This document shows positions 7,880-17,031 of a stretch of 64,000 bases of DNA, piece by piece (the first letter of the stretch is position 1; each line of letters opens with the position of its first letter). Made by a program: the position numbers and the translations under genes. The stretch covers positions 62,001-126,000 of the forward strand of contig NZ_BJEA01000008.1 of NCBI RefSeq assembly GCF_005405425.1. The letters are read 5' to 3'. Below the pieces are notes generated by a model. The model did not search any database and had not been told where the DNA came from. It saw only the letters and a program-made list of their open reading frames with translations. The stretch comes from Lactiplantibacillus modestisalitolerans. Lineage in GTDB: Bacteria > Bacillota > Bacilli > Lactobacillales > Lactobacillaceae.

Positions 7880-9325
7880 TTACTTATTTGATACTACATT
7901 AGCCTCAGTAATCGTGTTTTGGACAAAATTAATTAATTCCTCAAAAGTTGTAATCTGTCGCTTAATTTGTTTTGCATTTACTTCAGTAAATTCAGGATTG
8001 CCATGTGTAATCTCATTTCGACCAGCACGAATTACTGATATCAATTTATTTAATTTTGTTTTAGAAAAATCATGTATATAATTATTAAAAATTTTATGAA
8101 ATATTTTATAAATCGCGTACATAGACATGCCATGTGCTTTCACTATACCTTTTTTAACGGCATCGGCGTATTCATCTTCAGTTAAATAGTCATGGAGAAA
8201 ATAATCTTGATACTGTTGTACTTTAAGATAAAAATTCTGAGCATACTCCCCATTACTATTCGCAACAATAGACGAACAAACAACTACGTAAGTAAAGTTT
8301 TCAAAAGCTGAGTTAAGAGATATTACGCACTCTCTTAATGCACCAACCAATAAATACGATTTTGCTTCCATTAATAATAGCTTATAAAGCGGCATTTTTT
8401 TTCGAATATATTCACTTTCTAAATTAACCGAAATTGGTTGAGTAGAAAGTTGATACTTTCCGTGATCAAAAAAAGGAATTTTGCGAATTGTTTTATCACC
8501 AACCCCATATTCAATTGAGTGACCGCTAATCATTGCTGGATAGATACTTTTAATCCAATACTCACCAGTCTGTTCTCTATAAGCATCAATGATTCTATTT
8601 ACAATATTACAAGCGTAAAACTGCATCACAGTTGCAGTATCATCATACTCACTAGTCACTTCACAAGAAAGATATTTATTCAACCATATAGTCCATTTAG
8701 ATGAATTAATGACAGAGTCGCGATCTTTTAACTTAGAAACACTTGCGCTATTACCATTTAATCCTTCTCTTCTAACCGAAACAACAGCGTGCAATTTATC
8801 ATTTTTATAAGGAATATCAATTGAAACTTCATTCTCAATAGTCTTTAACGCTATAGGGACGAGGAACGATGTTCTAGTCCATAAAAATTCGTGCTTGACA
8901 TCACTGATTATCGCTTGATCTTCTTCAAAAATTTCTTTCAGCGTATCATTTTCCAATTCACTAGTCTTAATATCAAAAAATAATTCTTTTGCATCTATCA
9001 GTAACTTTTCATCCCTATTCTCAAGATAAAGCATTAACAATGTTTTAACGGCCTCAACCAGAAAATGGGCCTTATTATTAGTAAGCTCTTTAGCAAATCG
9101 CGGGTTCTCTTTAGTCTTATTTAGCCATTTCAACGCTTTATCATATTGAGCAGCAGTATAACATTGGTCAAATTTTCCGCGAAATATGGTATACATTTTT
9201 TCTTCACAAAGTTTCTTTTCCCCACTATTAAGGTTTTCATATAGCTTTAATGACTCATTCATCGCATCATTATCTTTAAATCCAGATTTACAGAATTTTT
9301 GAATGCTTAAACTTAGATTATTCAT
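7880..9325 (-). CDS. Orphan protein with C-terminal HEPN-type RNase motif
   Basis: 481 residues with no signal peptide or membrane segment. I do not recognise the N-terminal 300 residues, which are mixed helix/strand. The C-terminal third is helical and ends with R436-N-E-I-T-H441, the RNx3H form of the HEPN catalytic Rx4-6H motif. The helix before it (LRECVISLNSAFENFTYVVV) resembles the first HEPN helix in Abi and toxin proteins. HEPN domains are metal-independent RNases found widely in abortive infection and toxin-antitoxin systems. I infer a possible RNA-cleaving defence effector. Base composition is very AT-rich. It has its own intergenic spacers on both sides and no obvious antitoxin partner. 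Confidence 0.55.
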   Translation of the reverse strand: MNNLSLSIQKFCKSGFKDNDAMNESLKLYENLNSGEKKLCEEKMYTIFRGKFDQCYTAAQYDKALKWLNKTKENPRFAKELTNNKAHFLVEAVKTLLMLYLENRDEKLLIDAKELFFDIKTSELENDTLKEIFEEDQAIISDVKHEFLWTRTSFLVPIALKTIENEVSIDIPYKNDKLHAVVSVRREGLNGNSASVSKLKDRDSVINSSKWTIWLNKYLSCEVTSEYDDTATVMQFYACNIVNRIIDAYREQTGEYWIKSIYPAMISGHSIEYGVGDKTIRKIPFFDHGKYQLSTQPISVNLESEYIRKKMPLYKLLLMEAKSYLLVGALRECVISLNSAFENFTYVVVCSSIVANSNGEYAQNFYLKVQQYQDYFLHDYLTEDEYADAVKKGIVKAHGMSMYAIYKIFHKIFNNYIHDFSKTKLNKLISVIRAGRNEITHGNPEFTEVNAKQIKRQITTFEELINFVQNTITEANVVSNK

Positions 9326-9480
9326 TTAGACCATCTCCCTCTCAAATCAAAAACTATTTTCATCAAATAACTGTAGATAAATAGATTTTCGAATCGTAGT
9401 ATATCTCCAATAAACTCTAGTAAGTACAATTCCATAGCAATTGCATCCCAAACAACATTTACTCAAACTAATCGACGCCA

Positions 9481-9960
9481 TTACTTATGATACGGCGACC
9501 CAATATTAATCATAAATGCCCGGTACACCTGCTCCGACAGCACCAACCGCATCAACTGATGCGGCAGCGTAAAGCGCCCAAATGAGATTTGGGTGTCGGC
9601 ACGCTTAAGCACTTCCGGTGAAAGGCCGAGGGAACCGCCAATCACAAAGTCAATGTCGCTATGGCCGTATGTCGTTAACTTATCAATTTCAGCCGCAAAT
9701 TCTTCACTGGAACGTTCCTTGCCCTTAATCGCTAACGCGTAGACGTAGTCGCGATCCTTGATTTTGGCAAGGATTCGCTGACCTTCCTTTTCCATGACGT
9801 TAGCCATCTCTGCGTTACTTAACGACTCCGGGGCCTTTTCATCGGGAACTTCGACAATTTGGAATTTCGCAAATTTACTCATCCGTTTTGCATATTCCGC
9901 AATCCCCTGTTTAAAATATTTTTCCTTTAATTTACCGACACAGATAATTTTGATGTTCAT
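9481..9960 (-). CDS. rlmH: 23S rRNA (pseudouridine1915-N3)-methyltransferase RlmH
   Basis: 159 residues, the usual family length. RlmH transfers a methyl group from SAM to pseudouridine 1915 in helix 69 of 23S rRNA on assembled 70S ribosomes. It has the SPOUT trefoil features: an N-terminal [15 protein letters not shown], the SAM-binding loop [10 protein letters not shown] at about residues 105-114, and the C-terminal [18 protein letters not shown]. It lies downstream of htrA in the walRK neighbourhood, as in most Firmicutes, but a DnaA-box-rich spacer of 555 nt separates them. Its 3' end faces the AT-rich island. The homologous 3' end in staphylococci (orfX) is the SCC insertion site; no ccr recombinase is present here. 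Confidence 0.95.
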   Translation of the reverse strand: MNIKIICVGKLKEKYFKQGIAEYAKRMSKFAKFQIVEVPDEKAPESLSNAEMANVMEKEGQRILAKIKDRDYVYALAIKGKERSSEEFAAEIDKLTTYGHSDIDFVIGGSLGLSPEVLKRADTQISFGRFTLPHQLMRLVLSEQVYRAFMINIGSPYHK

Positions 9961-9971
9961 AATTGACCGCC

Positions 9972-10317
9972 TTTACACAAGTTATTCACATAGTTATCCA
10001 CAGGTGCATAACTCTAATTTCTATATGTTGTGGTGAACGTTTGTTTGCCACAACATTTATTTGTCATTGATTTGTCAAGTCTTTCCCAACTTATCCACAG
10101 TTATCCACCGCAACATTTGTTCGCTGTTTTCGTTTACAAATCCCATTATATCAAGAATTTAGCCAACTTAAAATATTTTTTTGAAATTCAATCCACAGGC
10201 CGTCGTCGCACCTGTGGATAACTTTTAAACAAGCCGAATTGCCGAATTTCCGGCTGTTAATTACGCTCACTTTTTAAGCCGTCATTTTATCCCCGAAGTT
10301 ATCCACAGTTTTCCACA
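9972..10317. promoter_or_regulatory. DnaA-box cluster between rlmH and htrA
   Basis: Perfect TTATCCACA boxes lie at 9994-10002, 10091-10099, 10299-10307 and, inverted, 10213-10221. TTATTCACA is at 9982-9990. One-mismatch boxes are at 10101-10109 and 10309-10317. The stretch 10141-10190 between them is AT-rich. This density equals or exceeds that around dnaA itself. A DnaA-titrating or initiation-modulating cluster is likely. From memory, Bacillus subtilis has a DnaA-box cluster beside yydA, its rlmH homologue. Confidence 0.8.
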
Positions 10318-10459
10318 GGCGCCAAACTTGCAAAAAATGCTGGTTTGTACTTGCGGCCCGGATGTTCGGATTATTGCGTAATTTATGCACGTTAGCGGCC
10401 AATTGGCGTTCACTTGAAACTCGGACCTTCGGCTTTTCAGTTGGTCCGGCCCAAAGCCT

Positions 10460-10500
10460 AAAAAAACGCCCCTGAACGCGATCGGCGTTCAGAGACGTTA
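10460..10500 (-). terminator. Terminator after htrA
   Basis: On the minus strand a hairpin (AACG...CTGAACGC / GCGTTCAG...CGTT) is followed by TTTTTTT. Confidence 0.75.
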
Positions 10501-10515
10501 ATGAAAACTGACGAT

Positions 10516-11781
10516 TTAATTACTTTGATTAGACAACGCTTTGGTAGTTTCCGTTAACTTCATGTTCGTCGTCTTCAGACTACCATTATGGTAATACTTG
10601 ACACTGACCGTATCGTTGACCGAATGCTCGTAAAGCGCAGTCCGTAACGTTGCTAAGCTGGTGACCTTCTTACCACCTAATTCGGTGATCACGTCGTACT
10701 TCGAAATCCCAGCGGCCTTGGCCGGTGAGCCACTATAGGTCTTCATAACGACGACCCCCTTAGTGACACTCGTTGGTAATTTCAAGACCGACTTACGGTC
10801 ACTCGTTGAAATGTTGGACAGGTTGTAAGTCGCAACTCCTAAGGCTGGCCGGACAACTTCACCGTTCTTAACGAGTTCGTTGATGATTTTAACAACTTCG
10901 TTACTTGGAATGGCAAAGCCCATCCCTTCAACGCTCGTCCCGGAACTATCCGACGATAACTTCATCGAGTTGATCCCAATGACTTGGCCCGCTAAGTTAA
11001 AGAGCGGTCCACCAGAGTTCCCCGGGTTAATCGCCGCATCCGTTTGGATAACGCTAGCATAACCGGTTTGCTGACCAGAAGTGTTGGTCGTGGCGACCGT
11101 CCGCTTCTTCGCCGAGACGATCCCTTCCGTTAAGGTCGTCGCGTAATTCGAGCCGAGTGGGGAGCCAATTGCTAGGGCCGATTCCCCAACTTCAATGTTA
11201 TCGGAATCACCAAAGCTTGCGGTTTTAGTTACTTTCGCCGAATTGATTTTCAATACAGCTAGGTCGGTCACGGAATCGGTCCCGACTAACTTGGCATCCA
11301 ACTTCGTTCCGTTACTCATGATGACCCGGACCGCGTTCGACCCGCTAACCACGTGGTTGTTCGTCACGATGTAGGCAGCGTTGCCGCTAACCTTGTAGAT
11401 CAGCCCCGAACCTTCACTGTACTCTTCCAACTTACTGTTCGAGCTGGAACTCGAGTTCGAATCCTCACTATCCGACGACCCGTCGTCGCCACCGAGAATC
11501 CCGCCCCAGTTGCTGGTCGTGCTTTGCTTTTGCAAGTTGATGACCGAAACAACCGCCGCCTTATTGTTCTTATAAACTTTGGTGGCCTGGGAACTGACAT
11601 TCACCTTAACGTTTGCCGTGGACGTCGAGCCCGACTTGTTGGAGCCAGTTGGTACGCTGGTCTGAGACGTCGTGACGTTATTACTACTGAAATAATTAAT
11701 ACCGCCATAAGCGGCTCCGCCACCGATCAAGCCTGCGACCAGCGCGGTAACCGCCACTTTAATTAATGATTTGTTAGCCAT
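10516..11781 (-). CDS. htrA: HtrA/DegP-like membrane serine protease
   Basis: 421 residues, one N-terminal membrane anchor (residues 7-29), then a Ser/Thr linker, a trypsin-like domain and one PDZ domain (about 310-405). The catalytic triad is visible: His143 in TNNHVVSG, Asp173 in DLAVLKI and Ser256 in GNSGGPL. It degrades misfolded exported proteins at the outer face of the membrane and handles surface proteins during stress. A loop of Asp/Ser/Gly (about residues 93-120) is inserted early in the protease domain, longer than I would expect. It follows yycJ as the usual distal gene of the walRK locus, with a 111-nt gap that may hold its own promoter. Confidence 0.95.
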   Translation of the reverse strand: MANKSLIKVAVTALVAGLIGGGAAYGGINYFSSNNVTTSQTSVPTGSNKSGSTSTANVKVNVSSQATKVYKNNKAAVVSVINLQKQSTTSNWGGILGGDDGSSDSEDSNSSSSSNSKLEEYSEGSGLIYKVSGNAAYIVTNNHVVSGSNAVRVIMSNGTKLDAKLVGTDSVTDLAVLKINSAKVTKTASFGDSDNIEVGESALAIGSPLGSNYATTLTEGIVSAKKRTVATTNTSGQQTGYASVIQTDAAINPGNSGGPLFNLAGQVIGINSMKLSSDSSGTSVEGMGFAIPSNEVVKIINELVKNGEVVRPALGVATYNLSNISTSDRKSVLKLPTSVTKGVVVMKTYSGSPAKAAGISKYDVITELGGKKVTSLATLRTALYEHSVNDTVSVKYYHNGSLKTTNMKLTETTKALSNQSN

Positions 11782-11892
11782 AATGCCGCGTCGAAACGCG
11801 ATCCCTCCCTACTAATGCTGATTTTTAAGTTCATTTTAACCAAAAGATATGATTTTTCTATGACTGAAAATTAGTGGAAATATTAAATCGAC

Positions 11893-12708
11893 CTAAAGTG
11901 TGATTAACTTAGTCGCTTGTTCCGGCTCGGTATCGTACAACTGAAAGTCGTGTTCAACGCCAAAATCGTGGGCCTTGAGCATCGAGGCCACCGTTAAGTG
12001 GGCTAGCGACTTCATGTTGTTATCCTGACTACGGTGTCCCAAGTATATCCGCTTCGTCCGGTGCCCGATTACGTCCATCAACGCGTTCGCGCCGTCCTCG
12101 TTGGACAAGTGACCCTCATCACCCGAAATCCGTTGCTTGAGGGGCCACGGGTAACGCCCCATCCGCAGCATTTCCAAATCGTGATTACATTCAAATAAGT
12201 AACCATCCGCATCCCGGATAACGCCTTCCACGTGGTCCGACACGTAGCCGGTATCGGTGATGATCACAAACGACTTACCCGCGTGGTGGAGTTCGTAAAA
12301 TTGGGGTTCGGCCGCGTCGTGCGAGACACTGAACGATTCAATATCGAGGTCGCCGAGTCCCAGCGTCGTGTCGGGGTCGAAGACGTGGCATAATTCTGGT
12401 GGCACCTTGCCGATCTTGTGGGCCATGGCGTCCCAGGTCCCCTGGTTGGCGTAGACGTCCATGCCGTACTTCCGGGCTAAAATCCCGGCGGCGTGGCAGT
12501 GGTCGGTGTGTTCGTGCGTGACGAACAGGCTGTCAACTTCGTTAATGTCGCGACCAATCGACGTCATGAGGTTGGCGATTTTTTTGCCGCTTAACCCCGC
12601 GTCGACCAGTACCTTATGTTCAGGCGTTTCGATATAAGTGACGTTGCCGGTACTGCCGGACGCCAAAACGCTCACTTGCATTTGATCTGTTGCTAACTTT
12701 AATCCCAT
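11893..12708 (-). CDS. yycJ: YycJ/WalJ/VicX metallo-beta-lactamase-fold nuclease
   Basis: The open frame continues to 12771, but the ATG at 12708 is preceded by GGGAAG at 9 nt and begins with the family start MGLKLATDQMQVSVLASGSTGN, giving 271 residues. The metal-binding motif H65-E-H-T-D-H70 and later His/Asp residues define the beta-lactamase fold. The Bacillus homologue is a DNA 5'-3' exonuclease acting in mismatch repair, encoded with WalRK. It is separated from yycI by 264 nt containing a terminator and a family 2 repeat, so it probably has its own transcript here although the gene order is the standard one. Confidence 0.9.
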   Translation of the reverse strand: MGLKLATDQMQVSVLASGSTGNVTYIETPEHKVLVDAGLSGKKIANLMTSIGRDINEVDSLFVTHEHTDHCHAAGILARKYGMDVYANQGTWDAMAHKIGKVPPELCHVFDPDTTLGLGDLDIESFSVSHDAAEPQFYELHHAGKSFVIITDTGYVSDHVEGVIRDADGYLFECNHDLEMLRMGRYPWPLKQRISGDEGHLSNEDGANALMDVIGHRTKRIYLGHRSQDNNMKSLAHLTVASMLKAHDFGVEHDFQLYDTEPEQATKLITL

Positions 12709-12841
12709 TTTTCGGTTCTTCCCATCTCTGAAATCCGCTACTATCTTAATATGATACACGCTTTTAACCACGTTGGAAAGCTAACGCCCCGCGGGGAAAA
12801 AAGTCGCGGAACCGCACCCCCGGGATTGGGGTTTCCCCGTG

Positions 12842-12902
12842 AGCTCAAATCGATGCCCACAGTGTTTTCGCCACCCGGTGACACCCGCTGCTGATGGCAA
12901 TT
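12842..12902 (-). repeat. Family 2 structured repeat, copy A
   Basis: On the minus strand this shares with copies B (22840) and C (40345) the core CAGCGGGTGTCACCGG, then CACT(G/A)(C/T)GGGCATC. With copy C it also shares ATCGATTTGAGCTC. Confidence 0.7.
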
Positions 12903-12929
12903 TCAACACTAATTGGTACAGCGCAATCA

Positions 12930-12964
12930 AAAACGACCTTCAGCGCACTTGCCTGAAAGCCGTT
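12930..12964 (-). terminator. Terminator after yycI
   Basis: On the minus strand, AACGGCTTTCAG pairs with CTGAAGGTCGTT and is followed by a T-run. Confidence 0.65.
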
Positions 12965-12972
12965 CGTCTCAA

Positions 12973-13827
12973 TTAGAAATTCCAAATCATACCCGCGTTC
13001 GTTTCAATACTACTCGTTTCACTTTCGCTGGAGTCGTTGCCGTTCTTCATTGACGCACCGGTAAAGGCGTTAATGCGGTGCATCGTCACGTTAGAACTGT
13101 TCTTACTACGAACCGCAAAGATCCAAGTTGGCACGTAAACACTGCTATTCTTCAGCTTGACTAGCCGCGAATAGCCCAGCCGTCCCCAAACAATCTTGGA
13201 GTTATTTGAAACTTGATTATATTGATACAGCGCGACGAGCGCCTTTTTTTCACTGATGGTGACCGCCTTTTCACGCAGGGTCTTCACGTTATTCACGTAA
13301 CTTTGCGTGTAGCCGGTTAGCTGATCATTCTTATTGACGGACAGGTGCACCTGTCCGGTACTCGTCAGGATTTCGCCGTCCGCGACCTTTTGCACGAAGA
13401 CGTAGTCGCCCTCCGACGAGAGCGCCGCGTCATAGACGTACTCGTCCCCGTGAATCACGTTCGAGTTTTGCTGCATGAACGCGGTCAAATCGTCCTTGAG
13501 GTCGTCTTCGTTCAACGTTTGCGGGGTCCGCAAACTACTCGTGAGTTTACCGGTGCTCTGCACCCGGGCCGTTTGTCCAGAAAGCTGACTAAGGTGTTGC
13601 TTCAAGCCGTTGTCATTGTTCCCGGCGATGTAGTAGCCGGTTCCTTCCTTGGTGGCGGGATTCTTAAAGCTGATCCCGTCGGCCCGCATCTCCCGAATAA
13701 TGGTGGTCGTCGTGTTACCGGCCGTTTTAGTGGAGTGGGTATTATTTTGAATGTACATAAACGCTAAGAAAATGTCGAGGACCACGAAGGCTACCAGGAA
13801 AATCCACTCAATTCTTCGAAAATTCAT
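12973..13827 (-). CDS. yycI: WalRK regulator YycI
   Basis: The ATG at 13827, behind GGGGGTGG, starts the typical MNFRRIEWIFLVAFVVLDIFL, giving 284 residues; the frame's upstream start at 13875 would overlap yycH. One N-terminal membrane helix (residues 8-26) is followed by an extracytoplasmic two-lobed domain of the YycH/YycI type. In Bacillus, YycI and YycH sit with WalK in the membrane and damp (or in staphylococci enhance) its kinase activity. The stop of yycH lies 11 nt before this start, so the two are translationally linked. Confidence 0.9.
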   Translation of the reverse strand: MNFRRIEWIFLVAFVVLDIFLAFMYIQNNTHSTKTAGNTTTTIIREMRADGISFKNPATKEGTGYYIAGNNDNGLKQHLSQLSGQTARVQSTGKLTSSLRTPQTLNEDDLKDDLTAFMQQNSNVIHGDEYVYDAALSSEGDYVFVQKVADGEILTSTGQVHLSVNKNDQLTGYTQSYVNNVKTLREKAVTISEKKALVALYQYNQVSNNSKIVWGRLGYSRLVKLKNSSVYVPTWIFAVRSKNSSNVTMHRINAFTGASMKNGNDSSESETSSIETNAGMIWNF

Positions 13828-13838
13828 GTGGCCACCCC

Positions 13839-15164
13839 CTACGATCCGTTGAGCATCGACGTGTACGTCCGCCAACTACCGTTGTAATCCACGTAGTAGG
13901 TCGGCGTCAGGTCGATAACTAGTTTCGATGATTTATTTTGTGACCACTGGTAGCCGAGTTCAATTCGGCCAATCTTACTACTATGATAACCCGCCGCTTC
14001 CAGTTGCTTCAAAACTGATTCCGAACTTGGCAGGGTGACGGCCTGTTGCTTACCGGTCGTTGGAACCGGCACTTGCAGGCTGTACAGCGAGAAGTAGTAG
14101 CGGTCCAGGCCGTTGGTCGTCATTTGAATCCGGACATCGCCGTTTTCCGTCTGGTTAAAGATTGGGAAACCTTCCACGTAACTCCGATAAATGACGCTGT
14201 TACTCGTATCGTCGAAACCGTAGTAGCGAATATTATCCATTGGGACCCCCAACGAGGCCAAGTGGGTATAACTCTTCTGCAACTGACTCCGTAGCGATAA
14301 CTGGCGGGTTTCGCCCGAGTCGCTGTAATCTTCAAAGTAGACCGTCCCGACCTTCGGGTTAACCGTCATCCGCTTAAAGCTACCGGTCGTGTATTCCTGC
14401 TTACCGTTGCGATTATGGACCGAAACGGTCGAATTGCCGTCCGCGTCTAAGAGCCGGTTGGCCAGCTCGCTGGCCGCTAACTTACTCATTAAATAACTAT
14501 ACTGTTGCATCTTAACCGCACCCGTATAGTCGAGGTAAGTATTATTTTTGGTATAGGTCATCTTGACCGGAATCTCCTTGACCTTATCCGTGCGTAAAAC
14601 CGCGCTCAGCGAACTCAGCGACTTGTTCTTCAAGCGAACGCTATAAATACTGTGATGGTTATCATTTAAAAGGTACAGGTGGTCGGTATCGTTGACCGGA
14701 ATCACGATTCGACTAAACTCCGAGGAGCGGAAATTTTGCAAATTTTGCTTAAAAACCGTGTTAAACATGCTGATCGTGACGCTGTCCGGGAAGTTAAGCA
14801 CGTACGACTCTTCGCCGTTCAGCAGGGCCGTATAGCTTTTAGCCGACGTTACCCGCACCTTAGAAATGCTGGTCGCGCGCCATTTGCGCATCTGGTCCTT
14901 AAACTGGCTGACTAAGCTGACGTTCTTGTTGATCAACAGCGCCTGCTTGCCCTTCGTATTCGTATAAATCAGTTGCGTCGGCAAGTAGACGTCATCCACC
15001 GAACGGGTTGCCAGCGTCGAATTAGAAGAGGTCGTACTGACCTTACTTTCCCGTTCGTAGCGCGACGGATTCATCCAAATATAGACGGAGAGTGCCACAC
15101 TGATCAGCACCAGAATCATCAGGGCTAGCGGCAGTAACATGCGTCTAATTTTGTGCGTCGTCAT
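13839..15164 (-). CDS. yycH: WalRK regulator YycH
   Basis: The ATG at 15164 lies behind GGAGGATCTCTGGG and overlaps the last 20 nt of walK; the upstream frame start at 15272 would sit deep inside walK. The protein has 441 residues: one membrane helix in MLLPLALMILVLISVALSVYIW near the N-terminus, then a long extracytoplasmic domain with repeated beta/alpha lobes. It pairs with YycI to control the WalK sensor through membrane-helix contacts. The overlap with walK and the tight spacing to yycI show one transcript walR-walK-yycH-yycI. Confidence 0.9.
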   Translation of the reverse strand: MTTHKIRRMLLPLALMILVLISVALSVYIWMNPSRYERESKVSTTSSNSTLATRSVDDVYLPTQLIYTNTKGKQALLINKNVSLVSQFKDQMRKWRATSISKVRVTSAKSYTALLNGEESYVLNFPDSVTISMFNTVFKQNLQNFRSSEFSRIVIPVNDTDHLYLLNDNHHSIYSVRLKNKSLSSLSAVLRTDKVKEIPVKMTYTKNNTYLDYTGAVKMQQYSYLMSKLAASELANRLLDADGNSTVSVHNRNGKQEYTTGSFKRMTVNPKVGTVYFEDYSDSGETRQLSLRSQLQKSYTHLASLGVPMDNIRYYGFDDTSNSVIYRSYVEGFPIFNQTENGDVRIQMTTNGLDRYYFSLYSLQVPVPTTGKQQAVTLPSSESVLKQLEAAGYHSSKIGRIELGYQWSQNKSSKLVIDLTPTYYVDYNGSWRTYTSMLNGS

Positions 15165-17019
15165 CCCAGAGATCCTCCTCCTCATATGGTTCGTACGGTA
15201 GTGAAATGTAAAATGTCGAGCCTTGCCCTTCCACACTATCGACCCAGATACGGCCACCGAGCATTTGGACAACTTCCTTCGAAATTGCGAGTCCTAAACC
15301 GGTCCCGCCCTGAGCCCGTGAACGGGCCTTGTCGACCCGGAAGAAGCGGTCGAAGACGTGGTTCAAGTCCGCCCGCGGAATCCCCAGCCCCTGGTCACTA
15401 ATACTAATAATGACCTGGTTATGAGTCTCCAATAGCCGGCAGGTTACGACCCCGCCGTCGGGTGAGTACTTGATCGCGTTATTCATAATATTATCCAGTA
15501 CCTGGGTGAACTTATCGGTATCAATTTCAACCCAGAGATCACGTTTCGTAAATTCACGTTTGATCGTGTAGTACTTGCTTGGATTATCGTCCTTTTTCAA
15601 AATCATATCGAAGCGGTTCAACACGTAGTTAAACATTTCGTTCATGTTCACCAGTTCCATGTCGACCCGGGTCGTCCCGGAATCCATCCGTGACAAGCTT
15701 AACAGCTCGTTGATCATCCGAATCATCCGGCCCGTTTCTTCCTGGGTCACTTTCAAAAAGCCGGGCGCGACTTCGGGATCTTTCCAGGCCCCGTCGCTCA
15801 ACGCTTCAATATAGCTACGCAAACTCGTCAATGGCGTCCGTAATTCGTGGGACACGTTGGAAACGAACTGTTTGCGGTCCCGGTCAATTTTTTGCTGCTC
15901 GGTAACGTCGTGCAGCACGCAGACCAGCCCACTAATAAAGCCAGACTCCCGCTGAATCAGTGAGAAGTAGGCGTTTAGAATCAGGTCGCGCTCATTAGAA
16001 GAAAAGTCGAGCATCAATTCGTCCTGATTTTCAATCAAATCGCGCAACGAATAGTCGTCGCGAATTTTCAAAATATCCAGAATCGAGTTGCCAATCGCGT
16101 TTTCGGCGCTAACGTCGACAAAGTTCGAGGCGGTCTCGTTGATAATCGTGATGTTACCCCGGCGGTCGGTCGCAATGACCCCGTCACTCATGTGGGAAAG
16201 CACACTATCCAACCGCCGGCGTTCAGCTTCAGTGGACTCCTGCGATTCTTCAACGCGAATTGATAAGTTGTTAATCGCCTTTGCTAGTTGGCCTAACTCG
16301 TCATCACTGTACACCTGAACTTGGCCAGCGTAGTCACCGCGCGCGATCCGTTGGGTCTGCTGCTTCATTTCTTCGATTGGTCGGGTAATTGCCCGGGCAA
16401 TAATGATCGCAATCCCTAACCCTAAGATCATCGCAATTAACGACGCCAACACAAAAATCGCCATGATATTGTTAATGTTGCTATATACGGATTTCATATT
16501 GGCTCGGACGTACAGAACCCCCACTAACTGACTGTTGTTGCCAGTTGAGCTGGAACTGTACAGCGGGACAATGGAAACGTAATAGCGGCCATTATTCTGC
16601 GTATCATAGGTGTTTTTAGTGTAAGAGCGGTTGTTATAAATCGCGTTCTTAATGTTCCGGTCCGTGGTCTTTTGACCCACTACGCCCTGATCATTGACGT
16701 CGTTGGTGCCCCGAATCGTCCCCTTACTATCGACGACCCGGATTTCATCAATGTTGGTCGTATTATAATTCGATAAAATCGTCTTAATCTGATTATTAGC
16801 CTTGGTCGTATCGTTTAAGGCCAGTTGTTCCGCCAACGAGTTATCAATATAAGTTGGAATCTCAACGCTCGCCTTGAATTGGCGCACGTTATTGGTTTCC
16901 AGTTGCCGGACAAACACCGCCCCAACGATTTCTAACGTAATCAATAGTAATAACGCGAACACTAGCGCGATTTTAAAATTGATCGACTTAAAAAAGTTTT
17001 TCCGTTTAAATCTCAACAC
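15145..17019 (-). CDS. walK: Sensor histidine kinase WalK (VicK/YycG)
   Basis: 624 residues. Domain order: membrane helix (16-38), extracytoplasmic Cache/PAS-like sensor, second helix (about 184-208), HAMP (209-260), cytoplasmic PAS (265-375), then HisKA with the phosphorylated His391 in SNVSHELRTPL. The ATPase domain has the N box (NNAIKYSPDG), DQGLGIP and GGTGLGLAISKE. WalK phosphorylates WalR and controls autolysins and cell-wall turnover, usually essential in Firmicutes. The C-terminus is acidic (EEEDLWDDD). It follows walR by 12 nt and overlaps yycH. Confidence 0.97.
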   Translation of the reverse strand: MLRFKRKNFFKSINFKIALVFALLLLITLEIVGAVFVRQLETNNVRQFKASVEIPTYIDNSLAEQLALNDTTKANNQIKTILSNYNTTNIDEIRVVDSKGTIRGTNDVNDQGVVGQKTTDRNIKNAIYNNRSYTKNTYDTQNNGRYYVSIVPLYSSSSTGNNSQLVGVLYVRANMKSVYSNINNIMAIFVLASLIAMILGLGIAIIIARAITRPIEEMKQQTQRIARGDYAGQVQVYSDDELGQLAKAINNLSIRVEESQESTEAERRRLDSVLSHMSDGVIATDRRGNITIINETASNFVDVSAENAIGNSILDILKIRDDYSLRDLIENQDELMLDFSSNERDLILNAYFSLIQRESGFISGLVCVLHDVTEQQKIDRDRKQFVSNVSHELRTPLTSLRSYIEALSDGAWKDPEVAPGFLKVTQEETGRMIRMINELLSLSRMDSGTTRVDMELVNMNEMFNYVLNRFDMILKKDDNPSKYYTIKREFTKRDLWVEIDTDKFTQVLDNIMNNAIKYSPDGGVVTCRLLETHNQVIISISDQGLGIPRADLNHVFDRFFRVDKARSRAQGGTGLGLAISKEVVQMLGGRIWVDSVEGQGSTFYISLPYEPYEEEDLWDDDAQN

Positions 17020-17031
17020 GGTGACTAACCT

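Noticed and set aside
9460-9500. SCC-type attachment site at the 3' end of rlmH
   Set aside because: The position is the one used by staphylococcal cassettes, but I found no ccr recombinase and no direct repeat of the rlmH end (TACTTATGATACGG) at the far side of the island.
11353-11766. Plus-strand frame of 137 residues opposite htrA
   Set aside because: It is a GC-rich shadow of the htrA frame with no ribosome site and no recognisable pattern.
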